A DNA stretch of 64,000 nt from Metapseudomonas resinovorans DSM 21078 (GTDB taxonomy: Bacteria; Pseudomonadota; Gammaproteobacteria; Pseudomonadales; Pseudomonadaceae): NCBI RefSeq assembly GCF_000423545.1, contig NZ_AUIE01000001.1, positions 434,001-498,000 on the forward strand, read 5' to 3'. Below the pieces are notes generated by a model. It saw only the letters and a program-made list of their open reading frames with translations, searched no databases and was not told where the DNA came from. Shown piece after piece: positions 51,682 to 59,303 of the stretch. The translations under genes were made by a program, and so were the position numbers. How positions within the stretch are numbered: position 1 is the stretch's first letter; every line of letters begins with the position of its first letter.

Positions 51682-52365
51682 CTACAGCCGTGCCACCGCT
51701 TGGGCGATGCGGGCTTCGACATAAGCCACACGGTCGGCCTGCAGCGCGCTCAGGTGCTCGACCAAGGCGGGGCCGGCCTTCTCGGGCGTGCCGCAGTCGA
51801 ACGGCGGCTCAGGGTCGTACTCGAAGGCCAACTGCAGTGTCTTGGCCACGTCGTCACCGGCCAGCTCGGCGGCCAGTGCGAGGCCAAAGTCGATGCCAGC
51901 CGTCACCCCGCCGCCCGAGATGCGATTGCGATCGCGGACGATGCGCCGTGCCACAGGCTCCGCACCAAAGCTCGGCAGGTACTTGCGCCACATCCAGTGG
52001 CAGGCCGAGCGGTAGCCCTGCAGCAGCCCGGCGGCGCCGAGCAACAGTGCGCCGTTGCACACCGAGGTGACGTAGCGCGCGCTCTCGCCGTGGCGGCGCA
52101 AAAAGTCCAGCGTCTGGCTGTCGTTGAGCTGGTCGCCGATGCCGAAGCCACCTGGCACGCACAGCACGGTCAGTGGTGGGCAGTCGTCGAAGGTTGTGGT
52201 CGGCACGATCTCGAAGCCAACGTCGGTGACCACCGGATCGGTGGTCTTCCACACCAGATGCACCTTTGCATCCGGCACACGGCTGAGTACCTGGGCCGGC
52301 CCGGTCAGGTCGAGCTGGGTGACATAGGGGAAGAGCAGGAATCCGATGTGAATGGGGGAGTTCAT
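51682..52365 (-). CDS. inhA: DJ-1/PfpI-family protein, isonitrile hydratase-like
   Basis: A 227-residue protein from ATG 52365. It has a single DJ-1/PfpI domain: VLCVPGGFGIGDQLND, then SVCNGALLLGAAGLL with the nucleophilic Cys, then SGGGVTAGIDFGLALAAELAG. Isonitrile hydratases (InhA) of Pseudomonas convert isonitriles to N-substituted formamides, and the sequence matches that branch well. It is nearby in sequence and domain to the AraC/DJ-1 regulator at 49822. The catalytic Cys is visible, but the substrate is inferred. Confidence 0.72.
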   Translation of the reverse strand: MNSPIHIGFLLFPYVTQLDLTGPAQVLSRVPDAKVHLVWKTTDPVVTDVGFEIVPTTTFDDCPPLTVLCVPGGFGIGDQLNDSQTLDFLRRHGESARYVTSVCNGALLLGAAGLLQGYRSACHWMWRKYLPSFGAEPVARRIVRDRNRISGGGVTAGIDFGLALAAELAGDDVAKTLQLAFEYDPEPPFDCGTPEKAGPALVEHLSALQADRVAYVEARIAQAVARL

Positions 52366-52511
52366 CGTGGCACCTGGCGACGTAATGGGGACAGGTCCCA
52401 AGAGTCATTGCCCGGCGCAATGGCTGCAATGTCACATTTACAGCTTTTTCTGCCATACAAGCCAAATCGTGCCGAGCGCGATGCCAGGATTGCGGACCTC
52501 GGTCTGAGTCA

Positions 52512-52613
52512 TTAATGAATGGCCCAGAGGTGTCTGAGTCGAAGCGGGGCTTTCTGTCCGGCAAGCTTCCCCTTGCTCCAAGGTTGATGGCTGTACGAAG
52601 TATTGGTGTTCAT
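52512..52613 (-). pseudogene. 5' remnant of a tyrosine recombinase (integrase)
   Basis: ATG 52613 has GGAGGACAAGCC ahead. It encodes 33 residues, MNTNTSYSHQPWSKGKLAGQ then KAPLRLRHLWAIH-stop. QPW-x-KG-x-x-x-GQK-x-PL-x-x-x-x-x-WAI is the conserved N-terminal stretch of a family of site-specific integrases. Only this stretch survives. It marks past integration of a mobile element. Confidence 0.6.
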
Positions 52614-52718
52614 GGCTTGTCCTCCGAGTTGGGGAGGACAACGGTGGATCAGCCGCAGTGCATGGCCGCCAACCAACCCAAAGCAGCCCTCCAAGCTGGC
52701 AGCTAGACTGCCGAGACT

Positions 52719-52732
52719 TGATGTGGATCAAG
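52719..52732. promoter_or_regulatory. ANR/FNR box
   Basis: TTGATGTGGATCAA is an exact match to TTGAT-N4-ATCAA. It is centred 62 bases before ATG 52788. If it acts at -41.5, transcription would start near 52767. It suggests induction at low oxygen. Confidence 0.7.
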
Positions 52733-52787
52733 CGCGGCATTGCCCTAGGCGCTAGTGTCGAACTTGATATCCCGGCGGACTGAGCAG

Positions 52788-53180
52788 ATGTCCTGGTTAC
52801 GATTTCATCAACGCTCGTTGCTACGCATGGCCTTGGTGCTGTGGTTGCTGGCGTTTGGGGTCGCGGCAAGCCATGGCTGCCTGTCCTACCTGCCTCACGA
52901 TCTGGCGAGCGGCCATGATGAAGTGTCGTCCAGCCTGCATGAACGATCTCACCAGCTGCATGCCAGTGGGTGCCTGCAGTTCTGCGAGGACGGCGCGACG
53001 GCGTTGAAGCTGGCGTCGGGCCAGGTTCTCCTCGACCAGATATTCTGGCCCCTCTTGCTGCTACTTCCGGTAGCCCTCCTGCCTGCCGTCATACCCCCAC
53101 GTTTCGCCGCACTCGCCTTCCACCTGCCTGCGCCGCCACGGCCGCCGGCACGTCTGCGCTTCGTCCGCTTCAACGATTGA
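52788..53180 (+). CDS. Small Cys/His-containing membrane protein
   Basis: A 130-residue protein starting at ATG 52788. An N-terminal signal-like helix (LLRMALVLWLLAFGVAASHG) is followed by a periplasmic loop with HD, HER-x-HQLHAS and CLQFCEDGA (two Cys), a second helix (WPLLLLLPVALLPAVIP), and an Arg/Pro-rich tail. The Cys-x-x-Cys-like pattern and the Met-rich neighbour suggest metal binding. It follows an ANR box. I do not recognise the family. Confidence 0.6.
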   Translation: MSWLRFHQRSLLRMALVLWLLAFGVAASHGCLSYLPHDLASGHDEVSSSLHERSHQLHASGCLQFCEDGATALKLASGQVLLDQIFWPLLLLLPVALLPAVIPPRFAALAFHLPAPPRPPARLRFVRFND

Positions 53181-53284
53181 CCCGTCTTCTGTGCGCCCGG
53201 GCCTCCGGACGCACAGTCCTGCTACGCCTGCACGAGCAGGCGTGGACCGCTGCATCCCACCCTTTGAAACAGTCGGAGATCGCC

Positions 53285-53734
53285 ATGCACATCACCATCA
53301 AATCGCTCGTTGCCGCACTGCTGATCAGCAGCCCGCTGCTCGCCGCGGCCGTCGAAGAACATCACCCCGAGCAGGCTCCGGCGAACGCCGAGAGCCCGTC
53401 GGCAACCACCCAGGACCGGGAAAAGGCCATGGCTGAGCAAATGCAGAAGATGCAGTCCATTCACGACAGGATCGCGGCCGCCAAGACCCCGGAGGAGCGC
53501 CAGGCGGCCATGCGCGAAGGCATGCAGGCGATGAAGGAAGGTCTCGGCATGATGCAGGGCGGCTGCCCCGGCAAGGATATGGGCCAGCACATGAAGATGA
53601 TGGGCCCGCAGATGATGGAAATGATGATGCGGATGATGGACCAGCACGCCGGCATGATGGGCTCGCAGCCGGGCATGGGGGGGATGCCCATGCAGAAGCC
53701 CATGGAGCAGCCGGCCCAGAAGCCTGCCCAATAA
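53285..53734 (+). CDS. Met-rich periplasmic protein, possible copper binder
   Basis: A 149-residue protein from ATG 53285. Signal peptide LVAALLISSPLLAAA-VE. The mature protein has a helical, Gln/Lys-rich part (about 45-85) and then a Met-dense tail (MKMMGPQMMEMMMRMMDQ, GMMGSQPGMGGMPMQK) with His. Such Met clusters bind Cu(I). It lies 104 bases after the Cys/His membrane protein; the two are probably co-expressed under the ANR box. Confidence 0.65.
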   Translation: MHITIKSLVAALLISSPLLAAAVEEHHPEQAPANAESPSATTQDREKAMAEQMQKMQSIHDRIAAAKTPEERQAAMREGMQAMKEGLGMMQGGCPGKDMGQHMKMMGPQMMEMMMRMMDQHAGMMGSQPGMGGMPMQKPMEQPAQKPAQ

Positions 53735-53852
53735 GCACTTGGCACGACCTCGGTGTCGGCCTGGTTGGCGGAAGCGCCCCCAGGCGGACACTTCCACCAT
53801 GCCCGTTCAGCCTGCCTTCCAATTCTGCGGTCTTCCGCCGCTACGACTCGGA

Positions 53853-54015
53853 CATCGTGCCGTCGTCCGATCAACTCGTAGGATGCGGTAGAGCGAAGCG
53901 AAACCCATCACCCTCGCCGACGGGCTTGGCTCCGCGCCACCCAGTAGCCTGGATGCACTCCAGGTAAGACCTGCCACAGCCCCCGGATTCCATCCGGGCT
54001 ACGGCTGCCTACCAC
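53853..54015. repeat. Third copy of the 165-bp repeat
   Basis: Shares CGTAGGATGCGGTAGAGCGA, CCCATCACCCTCGCCGA and CCCGGATTCCATCCGGGCTA with the copies at 49015-49335. It lies between the Met-rich gene and the convergent DUF3077-like gene. Confidence 0.85.
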
Positions 54016-54044
54016 CCGGGCCTCGTGCCGGCGCCCACCACATC

Positions 54045-54341
54045 CTATGGCGCCATTCCCGCCGTCTCCTCGCCACCCAGCTGCATCGCCCGCTCATATG
54101 CGGCCTCGTACAGCGACCGCGCATCCCCCAGCAGCAAACCCACCGCAAAGGACAAACGCGCCGCTTCGCGCTGCACGAAGTCGCCGTTCTCCGCGTGTTC
54201 CACCAGTTGCAGCAGGTCCAGCACGGCGGACATGCGCTGGTGGGCGGTTTCGAAGAGGTGGGCAGGGCTGGCCGCGGCGTTGAAGAACATCACGTCGGGA
54301 TAGGGCTGGGAAGGGGAGGTAAAGGCCTTGAGGTCAGGCAT
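54045..54341 (-). CDS. DUF3077-like small protein
   Basis: A 98-residue protein from ATG 54341 (MPDLKAFTSPS). The part HLFETAHQRMSAVLDLLQLV and ARLSFAVGLLLGDARSLYEA resembles DUF3077 proteins of Pseudomonas, which are small helical proteins of unknown role. No signal or membrane segment is seen. It is preceded by a long untranslated region with strong hairpins (54478-54659). Confidence 0.5.
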   Translation of the reverse strand: MPDLKAFTSPSQPYPDVMFFNAAASPAHLFETAHQRMSAVLDLLQLVEHAENGDFVQREAARLSFAVGLLLGDARSLYEAAYERAMQLGGEETAGMAP

Positions 54342-54477
54342 GGCGCACCCCCGGGGTGGAGGCAGAGCTGAAAAAAGCGCGGAGGCGCGCGGGGGTAAAA
54401 GGCGGGAAATTGCTATCCATGGCAAGCACCTTGGTTGGGCCTTCTTTGCCTGCCAGTAACCGTCCTACGGGTTGGGT

Positions 54478-54554
54478 GGCAGGGCCGTGCAAGGGTAGGA
54501 GCCCCGGCAACCAAGATCCGGGCAGGCCTTAAAGGCCTCCTCGCACGGCCCGCC
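54478..54554 (-). ncRNA. Structured intergenic element, possible antisense or leader RNA
   Basis: Outer arms GGCAGGGCCGTGCAAGG and CCTCGCACGGCCCGCC pair over about 14 positions. Inside are CCCCGG/CCGGG and the palindrome AGGCCTTAAAGGCCT. A perfect 7-bp hairpin follows at 54640-54659. The element lies upstream of the minus-strand DUF3077-like gene. It could be a leader or a C4-like antisense RNA; I could not check the family. Confidence 0.4.
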
Positions 54555-54639
54555 ATAGATGTGCTGGACAGCATCAAGCCTGTGCCAGCAGCCATGTCGC
54601 TACCGCGTCTTGGTTAGAAAACAGGGGTCCTACGCCCAG

Positions 54640-54659
54640 GTCACGGGATTGACCGTGAC
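54640..54659. other. Perfect hairpin GTCACGG/CCGTGAC
   Basis: Seven-base arms around GATTGA in the 54342-54896 gene-free stretch. It has no T tract. It may be part of the same structured RNA as 54478-54554. Confidence 0.4.
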
Positions 54660-54843
54660 GGGCAGGACTCTAGCCAGAGCGCTTGTAGGCGCTCAAGGCT
54701 AAAGGCTCGTAGGAAGTTTCTCTGTAGGCGGCTGGGTTTGGAGTACAGAAAAGGCTGTAGGAAGCGGCCTTCACCGTATGTCGCCGGGGCCAGTTCCGCC
54801 GACGCAAGGTAGTGCCCTGCCCGGGTTGAAACTGGTCAAAAAC

Positions 54844-54849
54844 TATACT
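54844..54849 (+). promoter_or_regulatory. Possible -10 element for the Tyr/His-rich protein
   Basis: TATACT, 48 bases before ATG 54897. No -35 at good spacing was found, so this is weak. Confidence 0.35.
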
Positions 54850-54896
54850 GGGAGTGCGGGGGTGAACTGTGGGGGGACCATTCAGGAGGGCTCGCC

Positions 54897-55268
54897 ATGC
54901 GTATCCTCAAGCTGCTGATCATCTTCCTGGCCTGCGCTGGCAGCGGGCATCTCCTTGCCCAGCAACCCTGGCCCACCACCAGCAACGCCAGTGAGACCCT
55001 GCTCGCCTGGAACGGCGGCGGTCACGGCGGTGGACGCCACAACGGCTATCGCCACGGTAATGGCTACAAACACCACAAACACTTCCACCGTCACCGTGGC
55101 TACTACGGCCACGGCCCGCGCGTCATCTACGCCCCTCGCTACTATGGCGGCTACTACCTGGGCGAACGGCCCTATTACTACCAACGCTACGGCAGCCCGC
55201 GAATCGTCATTCAGTACTACGACCCGAGGCTGGGGATATTCATCGGCTCGGATCTGGGAGGCTATTGA
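54897..55268 (+). CDS. Secreted Gly/His/Tyr-rich small protein
   Basis: A 123-residue protein. The start follows AGGAGGGCTCGCC. Signal peptide LLIIFLACAGSGHLLA-QQ. The mature part has a Gly/His/Arg-rich stretch (GGGHGGGRHNGYRHGNGYKH) and a Tyr-rich C-terminus (YYGGYYLGERPYYYQRYG), then IVIQYYDPRLGIFIGSDLGG. It is probably extracellular or surface-bound and may bind metal; function unknown. A broken copy of it lies at 49430-49639. Confidence 0.7.
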   Translation: MRILKLLIIFLACAGSGHLLAQQPWPTTSNASETLLAWNGGGHGGGRHNGYRHGNGYKHHKHFHRHRGYYGHGPRVIYAPRYYGGYYLGERPYYYQRYGSPRIVIQYYDPRLGIFIGSDLGGY

Positions 55269-55442
55269 GCAAACACCGTATCTACCGGCCCAAAGAGGAA
55301 AGTTAAGTCCGTAGCGCTCGAATTTCTCCGAAGAACCTGCTCGAAGAAGGTAGGGCGGGAATACGGCATCGGAATCGATGGTGGTCGCGGTGTAGTCAGA
55401 TGGGCGTAGAAAGCGCCGCCGGGCGGCGGCGCCTTGGCGTCA

Positions 55443-55724
55443 TCAGTCCTGGCGGCTGGTGACTTCCAGCAGGTGATAACCGAACTGGGTTTTCACCGGG
55501 CCTTGCACCACGTTCAGCGGGGCGCTGAATACGACGGCGTCGAATTCCTTGACCATCTGGCCACGGCCGAAGGAGCCGAGGTTGCCGCCGTCGCGGCTGG
55601 AGGGGCAGGTGGAGTTTTGCTTGGCGACTTCGGCGAAGTCGGCGCCGGCTTCGATGGCGGCTTTCAGTTCGTTGCACTTGGCTTCGGTGGAAACCAGGAT
55701 GTGGCGGGCGGTGGCGCGTGCCAT
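55443..55724 (-). CDS. ppiC: Parvulin-type peptidyl-prolyl isomerase
   Basis: A 93-residue, single-domain cytoplasmic parvulin, with MARATARHILVSTEAKCNEL at the start, GGNLGSFGRGQMVKEFDAVV as the active-site region, and TQFGYHLLEV at the end. These match PpiC. It speeds cis-trans isomerisation before proline. No signal peptide. It is encoded alone. Confidence 0.93.
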   Translation of the reverse strand: MARATARHILVSTEAKCNELKAAIEAGADFAEVAKQNSTCPSSRDGGNLGSFGRGQMVKEFDAVVFSAPLNVVQGPVKTQFGYHLLEVTSRQD

Positions 55725-55842
55725 GGTGGGGTACTCCTTGCTCGTTTGAGGGGGCAGAGACTAGCGGAATTGGCGGTTGATTCAAGGTGGTTTGTCGGCG
55801 GCGGCGCACTTTCTGCGGGGCGGTTGGCGACTTTGCAGAGGC

Positions 55843-56736
55843 TCAGGCCGCGCGTGCCTCTGCGGTCAGCCAGTCCACCAGTTCACGCAGCTGCGGACTG
55901 GGACCGGTGCGCTCGGGGTAAACCATGAAGTAGGCGCCGCCAGTTGGCACCTTGAGGTCGAAGGGGGCGACCAGGTTGCCGTTGGCCAGGTCATCGCCGA
56001 TCAGTGACCAGTCCCCCAGCGCAATGCCGGCGCCCTGGGCCGCGACGGACAGGGCCAGGTCCATGGTGTCGAAGTGGTGCCCGCCGCTCAGTGGGCCGGG
56101 GGTGTGGCCGGCGGTGCGTAGCCAGGTTTCCCAGTCGTGTTTGTCGCGCGCCGGGTGCAGCAGCACGTGGTGCTCCAGGTCGGCTGGGGTTGCCAGCGGC
56201 CCTGATCGTTCCAGGTATTGCCGGGTACAGACTGGCGTCAGTTGTTCATTGAACAGGTGGTGGGCGGTGACGTTCCCGGAGGGCGCAGTGCCGTAGACGA
56301 TTGCCGCGTCGAACTGGTCGCGGCGAAAGTCCACGCCATAGGCGATGGTCGTGGTCAGCTCCACGGGGACATCGGGGCACTCGGCCTGCCACTTCATCAG
56401 GCGCGGCAGCAGCCAGCGCATGGCGCAAGTGGGTGCCTTGAGTTGCAGGGCCTTGCGCCTGGCGCCCACTTCTTCCACGGCCTCATCGATCAGGGCGAAC
56501 ACTTGCTGGATGCGCGGGTAGAGGTCGCGCCCCTGTTCGGTCAGGGCCAACCCTCGCGCCTGGCGCAAGAACAGCGGGTAACCCAGATGGCTCTCCAGTC
56601 CGGCGATTTGCCGGCTCACGGCGCCCTGGGTGATGTGCAGCATTTCTGCGGCCCGGGTGAAGTTGCAGCACTGGGCGGTGATCAGGAAGGTATGCAGAGC
56701 GGGCAGGGGAGGCAGGCGTTTCATCATTCGAGCCAT
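55843..56736 (-). CDS. LysR-family regulator, GcvA-like
   Basis: A 297-residue protein. The helix-turn-helix lies in LHTFLITAQCCNFTRAAEML and HITQGAVSRQIAGLE. The effector domain begins near ALQLKAPTCAMRWLLPRLMK, the GcvA-subgroup pattern (TxAxxWLxPRL). It is divergent from the aldehyde dehydrogenase gene at 56884, its likely target. Alternative starts exist at 56727 and 56724. The inducer is unknown. Confidence 0.85.
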   Translation of the reverse strand: MARMMKRLPPLPALHTFLITAQCCNFTRAAEMLHITQGAVSRQIAGLESHLGYPLFLRQARGLALTEQGRDLYPRIQQVFALIDEAVEEVGARRKALQLKAPTCAMRWLLPRLMKWQAECPDVPVELTTTIAYGVDFRRDQFDAAIVYGTAPSGNVTAHHLFNEQLTPVCTRQYLERSGPLATPADLEHHVLLHPARDKHDWETWLRTAGHTPGPLSGGHHFDTMDLALSVAAQGAGIALGDWSLIGDDLANGNLVAPFDLKVPTGGAYFMVYPERTGPSPQLRELVDWLTAEARAA

Positions 56737-56883
56737 GACTTGAAGACATGGCTAGTATGACGATTTTTGCCTTGTCAGTCGCGCCACCTGGCGGCTCAAT
56801 GGGCGCCACTCGTGGCCCTCCAGCCGTTTCGGTTCTGTGTTCAGGGAGTGGCCGCCCTTAGCCTCGCTCATGGAGCCCATGCA

Positions 56884-58347
56884 ATGTCGAATACCCTTCC
56901 GACCTTTCCCGAGACCCTTGCCGGCGTATACATCAACGGCCAGTGGCTGCCCGGTGGCGCCGTTCTGGATGTCGTGAACCCCTCTACCGAAGAGCGCCTG
57001 GCCACCATTGGCACCGGCGATGCGGTCAGCGTCGAGCAGGCCGTGCAGGCCGCCAGCCAAGCCTTCCCGGCCTGGGCCCGCAGCAGCGGCGCCGAGCGCG
57101 GCGCGGCGCTGCGCCGTATTGCCGAAGGTGTGCGCCAGCGTCGTGAAACGCTGATCCAATTGCAGTCGCTCAACAACGGCAAGCCGCTGTTCGAAGCGGG
57201 CATCGACGTGGACGACGTGATCGGCACGTTCGAGTACTACGCCGGCCTGGCCGAAGGGCTGGACGCTCAGCAGGACCGTCCGGTGGCGCTGCCCAGCGAA
57301 GACTTCACCGCGCGCCTGCGCCGTGAGGCCGTTGGCGTGGTGGGCCTGATCGTGCCCTGGAACTTCCCCATGGTGACCACCGCCTGGAAACTCGCCCCAG
57401 CCCTGGCAGCCGGTTGCGCCGTGGTGCTGAAACCCTCCGAGGTGACGCCACTGGCGGAGCTGGAACTGGTTCGCATCATCGCGGAGGCCGGTCTGCCGGC
57501 TGGCGTGCTCAACGTGGTGTGCGGCACCGGCCTGGCCGTGGGTGCGCCGTTGTCGTCCCACCCGAAGGTGGCCAAGGTGTCCTTCACCGGCAGCAACGCG
57601 GTGGGCGTGCAGGTGATGCAGCGCGCGGCGGAAACGGTGAAGGGCATCAGCCTGGAGCTGGGCGGCAAGTCGTCCTTGCTGGTGCTGGAAGAGGCCGACC
57701 TGGACCTGGCCGTCGAGCTGGCCTGCGGTGGTGCGTTCTTCAACGCCGGGCAGATGTGCTCGGCCACCAGCCGTGTGCTGGTAGCTGAACCCCTGGTAGG
57801 GGACTTCCTGGCTCGCGTGCAGGCCCGTGCCGAGGCGACCAAGGTCGGCGACCCCTTCAGTGAAGGCGTGGAAATGGGCGCTCTGGTGAACCAGGCGCAG
57901 TACCAGCGCGTGCGTGGCCATATCGAGCGCGGCATTGCCTCGGGCGCCCGTCTGGTGTGCGGTGGCGAGCGTCCGGCGGAGCTGCAGCGCGGGTTCTTCC
58001 TCAAGCCGACGGTGTTCACCGATGTGCCGAAGGACAGCGCCCTGTGGAAGGAAGAGATTTTCGGTCCGGTGCTCTGCGTGCGCAGCTTCGCTACCGAGGA
58101 AGAGGCGATCGAACTGGCCAACGACAGTGAATTCGGCCTGGTGGCCAGTGTGGTGAGCCGCAATGGCGAAGCCGCCGAGCGCGTTGCCAACGCCTTGCAG
58201 GCCGGCATGGTGTGGATCAACTCGCCGCAGGTGATCTTCCCGCAGACCGCCTGGGGTGGTTACAAGCAGAGCAGCATCGGCCGTGAGCTCGGCCCGTGGG
58301 GCCTGGCTTCGTTCCAGGAGCTGAAGCACGTGGTACGGGCGGTCTGA
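56884..58347 (+). CDS. Aldehyde dehydrogenase, betaine-aldehyde-like
   Basis: A 487-residue NAD(P)-dependent enzyme. ATG 56884 is chosen because GGAG lies eight bases ahead. VPWNFPMVTTAWKLAPALAA is the cofactor segment, VSFTGSNAVGVQVM the Rossmann turn, LELGGKSSLLVLEEADLD holds the catalytic Glu, and FFNAGQMCSATSRVLV the catalytic Cys. The Cys motif with C-SATSR is typical of betaine and aminoaldehyde dehydrogenases. Substrate is likely betaine aldehyde or 4-aminobutyraldehyde, by context only. Regulated probably by the divergent LysR gene, and followed by an SDR gene. Confidence 0.88.
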   Translation: MSNTLPTFPETLAGVYINGQWLPGGAVLDVVNPSTEERLATIGTGDAVSVEQAVQAASQAFPAWARSSGAERGAALRRIAEGVRQRRETLIQLQSLNNGKPLFEAGIDVDDVIGTFEYYAGLAEGLDAQQDRPVALPSEDFTARLRREAVGVVGLIVPWNFPMVTTAWKLAPALAAGCAVVLKPSEVTPLAELELVRIIAEAGLPAGVLNVVCGTGLAVGAPLSSHPKVAKVSFTGSNAVGVQVMQRAAETVKGISLELGGKSSLLVLEEADLDLAVELACGGAFFNAGQMCSATSRVLVAEPLVGDFLARVQARAEATKVGDPFSEGVEMGALVNQAQYQRVRGHIERGIASGARLVCGGERPAELQRGFFLKPTVFTDVPKDSALWKEEIFGPVLCVRSFATEEEAIELANDSEFGLVASVVSRNGEAAERVANALQAGMVWINSPQVIFPQTAWGGYKQSSIGRELGPWGLASFQELKHVVRAV

Positions 58348-58473
58348 CACTCGCCGAGCGTCCTCTGCGGGTGCGACTTCGGTCGCGAATCAAGTCGCCC
58401 CTGCAGTGCTTTGCTTGTACCTGGCCGGCGAAGGCGCACACTGGCGGGTGAATCTGGATAGGGAGTGCTGATC

Positions 58474-59256
58474 ATGGATCTTCAACTGGAAAACCGCAGT
58501 GCCCTTGTATGCGGCGGCAGTTCCGGGTTGGGTTTTGGCGTGGCCGAGGCTCTGGCCAGGGAGGGCGTGCGTGTCTGCCTGCTGGCGCGCAACCTGTCGA
58601 AACTGGAGTTGGCGGTGGAACGCATCCGCAAGGAGGGCGGCGAGGCGCAAGCGGTTGCGGTGGACCTGAATGACCTGGGGGCCGTGGACATGGCCATCGA
58701 GCAGGTGGTGGCGGCCATTGGTGCGCCGGACATTCTCGTGGCCAACAACGGCGGGCCGCCGCCGGTCAATGCGGTGGATTTCGACCCGAAGCTCTGGCAT
58801 CAGCAGCTGGACGCCATGCTGCTCGGCACCCTGGCCCTGACCAATGCCTTCCTGCCCGGTATGCGCCAGCGCCGCTTCGGCCGCATCCTGATGATTTCGT
58901 CCACCAGCGTGGTGGAGCCCATCCCGGGGCTGGTGCTGTCCAGCGCCTTGCGTGCTGCCCTGGCCAACTGGGCCAAGACCCTGTCCGCCGAGGTGGCTGC
59001 CGATGGCGTGACGGTGAATACCCTGATGCCCGGCTCCTTCTGGACCGAGCGCACGGAAACCTTGCTGCTCCGCGCCGCCGAACGCAGCGGTACATCAGTG
59101 CAGAGCCTGATGGCCAGGGAGCAGGCGGCGATTCCCGTGGGGCGCTACGGGGCTGCGGAAGAGTTCGGCGCGGTGGCGACCTTCCTGGCCAGCCCCTTGG
59201 CCAGCTATGTGACCGGGACGTTGATCCCGGTGGATGGTGGGGTGTTGAAAGGTTGA
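58474..59256 (+). CDS. Short-chain dehydrogenase/reductase, atypical active site
   Basis: A 260-residue protein from ATG 58474, with GGGAG eight bases ahead. ALVCGGSSGLGFGVAEAL is the NAD(P) turn, VANNGGPPP the NNAG-like motif, and ISSTSVVEPIPG the catalytic Ser. The usual Tyr-x-x-x-Lys reads LSSALRAAL here, so both Tyr and Lys are missing. Divergent SDRs of this kind are known. Function may be non-catalytic or use another proton relay. It ends with VTGTLIPVDGGVLKG, typical for the family. Confidence 0.78.
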   Translation: MDLQLENRSALVCGGSSGLGFGVAEALAREGVRVCLLARNLSKLELAVERIRKEGGEAQAVAVDLNDLGAVDMAIEQVVAAIGAPDILVANNGGPPPVNAVDFDPKLWHQQLDAMLLGTLALTNAFLPGMRQRRFGRILMISSTSVVEPIPGLVLSSALRAALANWAKTLSAEVAADGVTVNTLMPGSFWTERTETLLLRAAERSGTSVQSLMAREQAAIPVGRYGAAEEFGAVATFLASPLASYVTGTLIPVDGGVLKG

Positions 59257-59260
59257 TGGG

Positions 59261-59296
59261 GCAGGCCTTTGGCCTGCTAGGGCCGCGTAGCGGCCC
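59261..59296. terminator. Two adjoining hairpins after the SDR gene
   Basis: GCAGGCC/GGCCTGC (loop TTT) and GGGCCGC/GCGGCCC (loop GTA) follow each other, both perfect 7-bp stems. They lie between convergent genes. No T tract is seen, so this is likely but not certain termination. Confidence 0.6.
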
Positions 59297-59303
59297 CAAG
59301 GAA

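Noticed and set aside
49015-54015. Insertion sequence made of the 165-bp repeats
   Set aside because: No transposase frame and no terminal inverted repeats seen.
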